Of a DNA stretch of 14,156 bases, positions 7,829 to 14,156 are shown one piece after another. The notes under the pieces were generated by a model, which was given only the letters and a program-made list of their open reading frames with translations, was not told the origin of the DNA and did not search any database. Both the position numbers and the translations under genes were made by a program. The DNA is from Candidatus Poribacteria bacterium (GTDB lineage: Bacteria > Poribacteria > WGA-4E > WGA-3G): assembly GCA_009835515.1 (NCBI GenBank), contig VXXH01000326.1, forward strand, positions 1 through 14,156, given 5' to 3'. Positions within the stretch are counted from its first letter, which is position 1. Each line of letters starts with the position of its first letter.

Positions 7829-7891
7829 ACTGATGATTGACGACTGACTGCTAATTACTGAAAACTGATGACTGACAACTAATAACCAATA
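7829..7891. repeat. Nine degenerate 7-bp ACTGATG/ACTGACA repeats
   Basis: From 7829 to 7891 the sequence divides into nine units of exactly 7 bases: ACTGATG, ATTGACG, ACTGACT, GCTAATT, ACTGAAA, ACTGATG, ACTGACA, ACTAATA and ACCAATA. Each fits the consensus (A/G)CTRAYN loosely. They form one register with no insertions or deletions. The array runs directly into the ribosome site GAGGAG (7893-7898) of the next gene. It is a more worn copy of the repeats at 2307-2348. Confidence 0.75.
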
Positions 7892-7904
7892 CGAGGAGAT
7901 TTCC

Positions 7905-10900
7905 ATGCACCAAACACAAGCAAAAACGCGCTCACAAAAGGATGCAGTCAACTTACCGCCGCGCATGAAGGCAGCACTTGAACAGTACCAAAAACGGGTA
8001 TGGATTATCAAACTCGCTGAAGGGACGTTGGCGGGAATCTTCGGCATCATGATTTCATATCTTGTCGTGTTTGGCTTAGACCGCATGTTTGATACGCCTA
8101 CACTTTTGCGGGTACTTATCCTACTGACCGGTATGGTGGGAATGGTACTCTTTCTGCCCCTAAAGTACTATAATTGGGTGTGGCGGCATCGGAGTTTGGA
8201 AGGCATCGCTCGCCTGTTGCAGCATAAGTTTCCACGTTTTGGCGATCATGTGCTCGGCATCGTGGAACTCGCATCCAGTCGGACGGATCAATCGGCAAGC
8301 CCTGCTTTAGTTGAAGCAGCGATGCGTCAGGTTGATGCCGAGGTAGCAAAGCATAACCTTGCAGATGCTGTCCCGAATCCTCGACATCGCCGCTGGGCTT
8401 ATGCGGCAGGCATTCCGATAATACTGGTTGTCATCGGGATCGTTGTGATTCCCGCAACGAGTCGGAACACGTTCGCCCGATGGCTGACCCCGTGGCGAAA
8501 CGTGGAACGGTATACCTTCGCACAGTTGGAGGGTAACGCTGATCGGCGCGTCGTCGCTTATGCGGAATCCTTCGATGTCGAAGCCCGCCTCAAAGAGGAT
8601 TCGCCGTGGAAACCTGAGTCGGGCGAAGCACAATACGCAGAACAGACCCCTATAGTTGCTGAACGCGACGGGGCAACCTACAAATTCCAATTACCGCCGC
8701 AAACCAAGGACGGAAGCGTCGCACTCCGCGTCGGAGACGCACGACGTTCTATTCTCGTTGAACCCAAGTTGCGCCCTGCACTCAAAGATCTCACTGCTAA
8801 AGTCCAATTACCGGACTATCTACAACGCCAGGAACCACGAATAGATGATATCCGCGGCGGAATTGTGAACTTAGTGAAGGGTAGTACCGCCACCTTAGAA
8901 GCCACCACGACACGTGAACTGTCGGAAGCAACTCTGAACAATCGTCCACAAAAAGTAGACGGTGCCCGCGTGATGACCGAGCCAATAGCAGTGGAGACGA
9001 CGACAGAAATGCACCTGACATGGCGGGATCGGTTCGGTCTCGCCGCCCGTGAACCACAAGTGCTACGGTTTGAGGCACTTGATGATGAATCACCAACAGT
9101 TGCTCTCAATAAATTAAAGAACAATCAGGTCGTTATTTCTAATGAAGTGCTTGCTTTTGAGATTCAAGCATCGGACGATTTTGGTGTAAAACGGATCGGC
9201 TTAGAATGGACGGGTATCGCCAATCCAATTCACAACCCCGAACCCACCAGCGGCGAGAAAATAGTATCCGCAGGAACACCGACAGCGGACACCGTGACCG
9301 TCGCTGCCACATTTTCCCCGAAGCGTGAGAGTGTGAAACCACAGAGTCTCCGCTTGCGTGCCTATGCGGAGGACTACCTACCTAACCGCGATCGCGTCTA
9401 TTCGTCGCCCCTTGTACTCCACGTACTCACGCCATCAGAACACTTCAAGTGGTTAGTCGGACAGATGCAGCTTTGGACGGGTGCTGCAAAGGATGTCCAC
9501 GACAAGGAACTACAACTGCACCAAATCAACCGCGAACTACGCGACCTACCTCCCGAAACCCTTGACGATCCCGCGCAACGCAAGCGGATCCAAGAACAAG
9601 CTGCCGCCGAACGCGCCAACGCAGCCAGACTTGACAGCCTGGTCGAAACCGGTATAGAGTTAGTTCAAGAAGCAGCAAAGAATGAAGAATTTGATGCAGA
9701 ACAACTGGAGGCGTGGGGAGATATAATTGAGCAGTTAGATGAAATCGCTGGACAGAGGATGCCTTCTGTCGCAGACCTACTTTCGCGTGCTGCTGAGGCA
9801 CCGGGGGCACCTGCTGAACCCGCTTCCGCTGGTGAACCTACCGATAGTGAAGCACAGGAAAGTCAAGCAGCGCAGGGACAGCAATCATCATCTACGAAAG
9901 GCGAACCGAACGACTCGGCAAAGGTGGAGAAGTACGGACCTGACAGTATCCTACCACCTGAAAGTTTGGATGAAATTCCAGAGGATCCGAACAAACCCGG
10001 CAAGGGCGTCAGCGTAAACCGGAGCAAACCGCCACAGGATGGTAAACCCGGGTTTACCCCCGCCAATCCAACGCCTACTGTCTCTGACGTTGAGTCTGGA
10101 TTCAACAAGGGTGAAGACGCAGCGGAAGGACAGGCACCGCAGATTGTAGGTGGGCTCCGTATTCCTACAACTATGCTCAAAGGCAGTGGAAGGGAGAATG
10201 AAAAGTCAGAAGACGAAGAGACACCGGCACCTCAAGCAGCGGATCTCGTCCTTGAAGCCGTCGAAGAGCAGCAGGAATTGCTCGATGCTTTTGCCAAATT
10301 AGCAGACGAGATGAGCAGGCTGCTCGTCAGCTTTGAAAACAGCACGTTTGTGAAGCGATTGAAAGCCGCCTCGCGAAAACAGATCGATATCGCGGTAGAC
10401 CTGAACAATCTTGATAGTTTCGGTCTTGACCGCACCGCCGCTCTAAATAACCAATCTGATCGGGAACGTTTGGCGGAACGAGAAACCAACGAGTCTGAAA
10501 CTGTATCTACTATCATACAAGACATGGTGGCTTATTCCGATCGCCGACCCTCGCCGAACTACTTGCGTGTGCTTTCGGAGATGCAGGACGCACTTGTCTC
10601 AAATCAGATGCAAGACATAGCAAAGACGATTAACAAGAATTTCGTCGGACAATCTACCATTGAGGCGGAATTTTGGGCGGATACCCTGGACCGATGGGCA
10701 GAACAATTGGTAGATCCGCGACCTGATGGTCCACCCCCAGAGGGCGGCATGATTAACTTGCCAAACCTACCGCCAGAAATCGTCTTGGAAGTGTTGCGTA
10801 TTATCGATCGCGAGATCCAGTTGCGGGAGGAGACGCGCGAACTTGAACAGGCAAAGGAAGCCATTACATCCGACGAATACGCAGAGCGTAGTATCACTTT

Positions 10901-11330
10901 ATACGATACACAGATTACGCTCACCGAGGATACCCGTGAAGTCGCATCGCAAATCAGCCTCTTGCCTAACGCTCAGGAACGCCTAATTCAACAGCAACTC
11001 GCGAAGGTGACGGCAGCCGCAGAGGTCATGGATGAGGTAGAAGACATCCTCGCGGAACCAGATACAGGTCCCAAGGCGATTGCAGCCATAACGGAAGTCA
11101 TCGAAATTCTACTCCAAACATGCCGGATTCCAAATACGCCGATGGTAATGACAGCACCACCGGCAACCGCTTCCGCCTTGAGGCTCATGGGCATTGGAGA
11201 TGACACCGACACAGCCTTCATCGAAAATCGGTCACCCAGACAAGCGACAGGCAAAACAGGACGCGTGTTACCAGAGGAATTTCGTCAGGGATTGGACGCT
11301 TATTTTAACGTTTTAGAAGGAAGGCAGTAA
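7905..11330 (+). CDS. DUF4175-type large membrane protein
   Basis: This is a 1141-residue protein with three membrane helices near its N-terminus (about 41-58, 68-86 and 164-184). The segment LLQHKFPRFGDHVLGIVEL (104-122) lies between helices 2 and 3 and is typical of this family. After helix 3 come beta-rich regions, including PDYLQRQEPRIDDIRGG (303-319) and an Ig-like strand set with ASDDFGVKRIGLEW (422-435). Helical, coiled-coil-prone blocks occupy about 510-625 and 780-1141. Between them is a low-complexity linker (about 630-780) rich in Pro, Glu, Ser, Gly and Gln. Most of the protein probably lies outside the cytoplasm. Homologues commonly sit at the end of MoxR/DUF58/BatA-like clusters, so it is probably part of the same envelope complex; no activity is known. 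GAGGAG at 7893-7898, six bases before the ATG, fixes the start. The family call rests on architecture and context, so confidence is good but not absolute. Confidence 0.82.
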   Translation: MHQTQAKTRSQKDAVNLPPRMKAALEQYQKRVWIIKLAEGTLAGIFGIMISYLVVFGLDRMFDTPTLLRVLILLTGMVGMVLFLPLKYYNWVWRHRSLEGIARLLQHKFPRFGDHVLGIVELASSRTDQSASPALVEAAMRQVDAEVAKHNLADAVPNPRHRRWAYAAGIPIILVVIGIVVIPATSRNTFARWLTPWRNVERYTFAQLEGNADRRVVAYAESFDVEARLKEDSPWKPESGEAQYAEQTPIVAERDGATYKFQLPPQTKDGSVALRVGDARRSILVEPKLRPALKDLTAKVQLPDYLQRQEPRIDDIRGGIVNLVKGSTATLEATTTRELSEATLNNRPQKVDGARVMTEPIAVETTTEMHLTWRDRFGLAAREPQVLRFEALDDESPTVALNKLKNNQVVISNEVLAFEIQASDDFGVKRIGLEWTGIANPIHNPEPTSGEKIVSAGTPTADTVTVAATFSPKRESVKPQSLRLRAYAEDYLPNRDRVYSSPLVLHVLTPSEHFKWLVGQMQLWTGAAKDVHDKELQLHQINRELRDLPPETLDDPAQRKRIQEQAAAERANAARLDSLVETGIELVQEAAKNEEFDAEQLEAWGDIIEQLDEIAGQRMPSVADLLSRAAEAPGAPAEPASAGEPTDSEAQESQAAQGQQSSSTKGEPNDSAKVEKYGPDSILPPESLDEIPEDPNKPGKGVSVNRSKPPQDGKPGFTPANPTPTVSDVESGFNKGEDAAEGQAPQIVGGLRIPTTMLKGSGRENEKSEDEETPAPQAADLVLEAVEEQQELLDAFAKLADEMSRLLVSFENSTFVKRLKAASRKQIDIAVDLNNLDSFGLDRTAALNNQSDRERLAERETNESETVSTIIQDMVAYSDRRPSPNYLRVLSEMQDALVSNQMQDIAKTINKNFVGQSTIEAEFWADTLDRWAEQLVDPRPDGPPPEGGMINLPNLPPEIVLEVLRIIDREIQLREETRELEQAKEAITSDEYAERSITLYDTQITLTEDTREVASQISLLPNAQERLIQQQLAKVTAAAEVMDEVEDILAEPDTGPKAIAAITEVIEILLQTCRIPNTPMVMTAPPATASALRLMGIGDDTDTAFIENRSPRQATGKTGRVLPEEFRQGLDAYFNVLEGRQ

Positions 11331-11352
11331 ATATACAGTGTGTCATAAAACA

Positions 11353-11358
11353 GAGGAG
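11353..11358 (+). promoter_or_regulatory. Ribosome binding site that decides the start of the propeller gene
   Basis: GAGGAG lies 6 bases before the ATG at 11365. The reading frame can be extended upstream to a GTG at 11338, but that codon has no Shine-Dalgarno site in front of it and would add nine residues without family meaning. The ATG at 11365 is therefore preferred. Confidence 0.75.
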
Positions 11359-11364
11359 AAACTG

Positions 11365-12315
11365 ATGGAAACCGATGCCGAAAAAGATGCCATCCCGTTT
11401 GAACTATTCGCCAGTTTTAAGAGGATAGAGACAGGCAATCCGATCATCGCCCTGCCGCCACCCCTCTGGGCGGCAGCAACGCACGCGATTATCGTTGATG
11501 GAACGGCACACTATATCTGGTGCAAACGGGACCATGGCGTTCGCTGGTTGATAATGCACGCCACGGCTCCAATTTCTAACCTCACTGACATCACGCAGGA
11601 CGCGCGGAACCCTATTATTGAACCCTCAGCGGACGGTTTCGATAACGCAGCCGTCGAGTATCCTTTTCCGTTCCGAAATCCCGTTGATGGCAAGTTCTAC
11701 ATGTACTATCGAGGCAAAGGGGAAACGACACCCGAACAGACAGGTCTGCTTGTGAGCGATGGAGACTTAGGCGAGTGGCAGCGCGTCCAGCACACGCCTG
11801 TCATCCCTGCAGATACCGAACACGAACGGCACGGCTCGACACACCCTTCAGTAGCAGTAGAAGGCGACACAATTCACATCGTTTATACCGGAAAGGCGAC
11901 ACGATCTTTCGGCGAGGGACTCACGATGTGTCACGCCACCGCACCGACGAGCGATCCAGCAGCGGTCACAAAAAATCCTGCCAATCCGGTTTTCACAGGG
12001 AGTGGGGAAACATGGGATAGCAAAGCCGTTCGTGAAACAGAATTGTTCAAAGGACCACAGTACTTCCATATTATCTATGGCGGTTTCGATGGCGAAGTCT
12101 GGCGGATGGGACATGTACGGACTCTCGATTTTCAGACCTTTGAACCGAACCCCTACAATCCTATATTTACACCATCGGACGACCCTGAAGCGTTCGATTG
12201 CGACGGTGTATTGACAGGTCAAATCTTTGAAGTCGGTGATACCTATGCCATGCTCTACGCTGGGAAAAAAGGACAAGAATGGCAGACCGGTTTAGCTACA
12301 ATTCGAGAAGATTAG
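11365..12315 (+). CDS. Five-bladed beta-propeller, glycosidase GH43/GH32/GH130-like fold
   Basis: This is a 316-residue protein without a signal peptide. A blade-edge motif of the form [NT]P[IV][IF]xxx occurs five times: NPIIALP (25-31), NPIIEPS (82-88), TPVIPAD (144-150), NPVFTGS (207-213) and NPIFTPS (265-271). The spacing is 57-63 residues, as expected for a five-bladed propeller. Strands such as FYMYYRGKG and IHIVYTGKA are typical of glycoside hydrolase families 43, 32 and 130. The usual blade-1 catalytic Asp is not obvious: the first blade reads PPPLWAAATHAIIVDG. The candidate acidic residues (E98 in VEYPF, D278 in CDGVL) are only guesses. It could be a glycosidase, a phosphorylase or a non-catalytic sugar-binding propeller. 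It starts 34 bases after the DUF4175 gene, so it is probably co-transcribed with it, and a link to sugar metabolism with the oxidoreductase is inferred. Confidence 0.78.
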   Translation: METDAEKDAIPFELFASFKRIETGNPIIALPPPLWAAATHAIIVDGTAHYIWCKRDHGVRWLIMHATAPISNLTDITQDARNPIIEPSADGFDNAAVEYPFPFRNPVDGKFYMYYRGKGETTPEQTGLLVSDGDLGEWQRVQHTPVIPADTEHERHGSTHPSVAVEGDTIHIVYTGKATRSFGEGLTMCHATAPTSDPAAVTKNPANPVFTGSGETWDSKAVRETELFKGPQYFHIIYGGFDGEVWRMGHVRTLDFQTFEPNPYNPIFTPSDDPEAFDCDGVLTGQIFEVGDTYAMLYAGKKGQEWQTGLATIRED

Positions 12316-12424
12316 ATGTTGGAACGTTCAATAATTTACACCAAATTCACACTGAAAGTTATGAACAAAACGTCCGTTCAATGCAAGAACGAGGAGAAAA
12401 TAATCACACGGAGGCCTGGAACAG

Positions 12425-14155
12425 ATGACTCGTTTCATTTTCATGTTGATATTAGCCGCTTGTATCAGTATGTTTACTGATATTGTCTTTGCTCAGGGCG
12501 CCGCGATGAGCGGTGGGACCCTCCGCGGACAGATTACTGACGTAACGCCAGCACAGAACCCTATTGAGGACGTTGAGGTCAAGATCGTTTCACAAGATAG
12601 CGGCAAGGAATGGACAATAAAGACAGATACGGATGGCAATTACAAACACGCTGGAATCCCCGCCGGACGCTACCTGATTAGCATATCTAAGGACGGATAC
12701 GACAAGCGCGTTGGGAAATCTGTCACCATTGTTGATGATGGTGACCACTTCGTTCCACTCAAAATGGCTGAGAAAGGTAATGTCGATCTGTTTGAGGTGC
12801 AACCAGGCAAAATAGACAGGAGGGTCATTAAACAGCGAATCAAGCAGCAAACTAAGTCGTTACTCCAAGGTGTTGCTGAAAGTATGGGCGAGCGTTACAA
12901 TCTGGACGAGGCAGTTGTCAAATCACTTTATCAGTCAATGGTTAATTCTATTGAGGGGCTCCTGACGCAGATTGGTGGTCTGAGTACCTTCGCGAATGCA
13001 GATATAGCGTTCAAAATGTTATTGGCACAGCCCGATTGCAAGGCAGCGTTTGCTGAGCACTTGAGCGAAGCACAACTTCAGGATTATTTGGACTTCACAG
13101 AAGCACGACAGCAGCGAGAGCGAGAGGCGGTCGCTCGTCGAATAACCGCTGCACTTGACAGAGAACTCAGTTTGACGGCAGATCAACGCGAAAAAGTTGT
13201 GAAGTTGCTGCGTGGTGCTGCGTGGAGGAATAGTGGCTTCGCAAGTTCAATGAATATCCTACGGATCAGTTCTCAGAAAGCGGTACATCTGGTGCACCAT
13301 AGATTGAAAATCTCTCTGGATAATACCTTGAGCGAAGCGCAATCCAAGGTTTGGCATGCATTGGTTAACACAAATGCGAACAGAGAGCATTTCGCTGGCC
13401 TCATGCCCGAAGTCGAGGTTCAGGTTGGCGTTGCGGATAAAAAGGTAGATCTGGGTAAAATTGTGGATCCAAGCAAAAAGCGTGAGTTTATCCGCAAGGA
13501 AGCAGCCAAGCCTGTCAAGATAGAGAACGAAGTTAAAGTAGTGATTAATGAAGTAGCGATTGACCCGCCGGAGAGACTACAACCTTGGATTGAATTTAAC
13601 GCAGGGACAGCAGCATCTCAAGAACAAATGATGGAGATCGCCGAAGCCAAACTCACAGCGCATACCGAATTGTTAGGTTCCCTCGACGAGCGTGCCACTC
13701 GGCGTTTGGCACTTGCTGCCAAAGGCGTGGCACAACAGTACATTGAAGCCCAAGACGAAACTCCCGAAGCGAGGGAGGAATTGTGGGGAGATGGAAGTAC
13801 AAAGGTTGATATTACGAATCATCCGATGTACCAACGAGCTATCAAAGATGTACTTTCTGAAGAGGCGTTCGCGCAGTATAGCGCGTCCCAAGCCGAAAGA
13901 GAAGTTTGGCATCAACAGGTGCTGCGTGATGTGATAGTGGCGTGCATAGACACGCAGCTGCTTTTGGACAACACACAGCGGAAAACGTTAGAAACGGCAG
14001 CATCGCAATTGGTACCCAGTCCACTTAAGGAAAAGAAATCCGAGGAATTCATGTTTTTCCAACTTTTCCCACAGACAGTAAACTTTGAAATTCTGACACA
14101 TTGGCAGCAGGATGAATTTAAACGCGTGTTCGGTCCAATGATGTGGCGGAGATGA
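12425..14155 (+). CDS. Exported protein: carboxypeptidase-regulatory-like domain plus duplicated helical region
   Basis: This is a 576-residue protein; its stop codon TGA (14153-14155) is one base from the window end, so the gene is complete. Residues 1-23 form a signal peptide (basic start, hydrophobic core, cleavage expected after VFA). Residues 31-113 form a carboxypeptidase-regulatory-like/CNA-B-type beta-sandwich, with the pattern GTLRGQITD, then TDTDGNYKHAGIPAGRY, then KDGYDKR. The rest is helical, and its two halves show an internal duplication: residues 203-255 align without gaps to 467-519, sharing LSE, Tyr, Asp and Gln-Arg positions. Short motifs such as LTADQREK (249-256) and LSEAQ (213-217 and 303-307) recall the LTxxQ helices of Spy/CpxP-type periplasmic proteins, but that link is tentative. 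The function is unknown. A GGAGG (12410-12414) lies 10 bases before the ATG. The 109-base gap upstream suggests a separate or weakly linked transcript. Confidence 0.82.
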   Translation: MTRFIFMLILAACISMFTDIVFAQGAAMSGGTLRGQITDVTPAQNPIEDVEVKIVSQDSGKEWTIKTDTDGNYKHAGIPAGRYLISISKDGYDKRVGKSVTIVDDGDHFVPLKMAEKGNVDLFEVQPGKIDRRVIKQRIKQQTKSLLQGVAESMGERYNLDEAVVKSLYQSMVNSIEGLLTQIGGLSTFANADIAFKMLLAQPDCKAAFAEHLSEAQLQDYLDFTEARQQREREAVARRITAALDRELSLTADQREKVVKLLRGAAWRNSGFASSMNILRISSQKAVHLVHHRLKISLDNTLSEAQSKVWHALVNTNANREHFAGLMPEVEVQVGVADKKVDLGKIVDPSKKREFIRKEAAKPVKIENEVKVVINEVAIDPPERLQPWIEFNAGTAASQEQMMEIAEAKLTAHTELLGSLDERATRRLALAAKGVAQQYIEAQDETPEAREELWGDGSTKVDITNHPMYQRAIKDVLSEEAFAQYSASQAEREVWHQQVLRDVIVACIDTQLLLDNTQRKTLETAASQLVPSPLKEKKSEEFMFFQLFPQTVNFEILTHWQQDEFKRVFGPMMWRR

Positions 14156-14156
14156 T

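Noticed and set aside
11338..11364. GTG start at 11338 that would lengthen the propeller protein by nine residues.
   Set aside because: No Shine-Dalgarno site precedes it, while the ATG at 11365 has GAGGAG six bases upstream.
12316..12480. A 54-codon open frame starting with ATG immediately after the propeller gene stop and overlapping the start of the exported protein gene.
   Set aside because: It has no ribosome site, overlaps a well-supported signal peptide coding region in another frame, and its product has no recognisable features.

Overview
This 14.2-kb window reads as an ordinary bacterial chromosome segment with all eight genes on the + strand. Base composition is balanced and the coding density is about 95%. 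The organism is probably an uncultivated environmental bacterium of the Poribacteria/Planctomycetes type. That is an inference from three things: a MoxR - DUF58 - BatA-like - VWA/amidotransferase-like - DUF4175 gene order, the Gfo/Idh/MocA and beta-propeller sugar-related genes, and 7-bp 'AACTGAT'-type repeats filling the intergenic gaps. I favour Candidatus Poribacteria but cannot prove it without a search. No tRNA, rRNA, CRISPR array, integrase or insertion sequence is visible.

Positions 97-6672 hold a MoxR AAA+ ATPase, a soluble DUF58 protein with a MIDAS motif, a BatA-like membrane-anchored VWA protein, and a second membrane VWA protein with an amidotransferase-like fold. From family knowledge, a MoxR ATPase would act as a chaperone or remodeller on the VWA/DUF58 partners at the inner membrane. 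The substrate cannot be read from sequence. A Gfo/Idh/MocA oxidoreductase (6801-7802) follows, preceded by the only strong sigma70-like promoter in the window; its -10 box lies inside a perfect palindrome. After it comes a 1141-residue DUF4175-type membrane protein (7905-11330), normally found in the same type of module. The sugar-type oxidoreductase therefore appears to split the MoxR module.

Positions 11365-12315 encode a small five-bladed beta-propeller protein of the GH43/GH32/GH130 glycosidase fold, closely spaced behind the DUF4175 gene. Positions 12425-14155 encode an exported protein with a carboxypeptidase-regulatory-like (Ig-fold) domain followed by a helical region that contains an internal duplication. 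Its stop codon falls one base before the window end.

The most unusual non-coding content is the 7-bp repeat family. It occupies the gaps before four consecutive genes (2356, 4465, 6801 and 7905), ends close to each start codon, and forms a roughly 100-bp imperfect palindrome in the first of them. I did not find a clearly new defence or mobile system. The best leads are the repeat family, the palindromic promoter, the split MoxR module, the propeller protein that seems to lack the usual blade-1 catalytic Asp, and the duplicated helical unit in the last gene.
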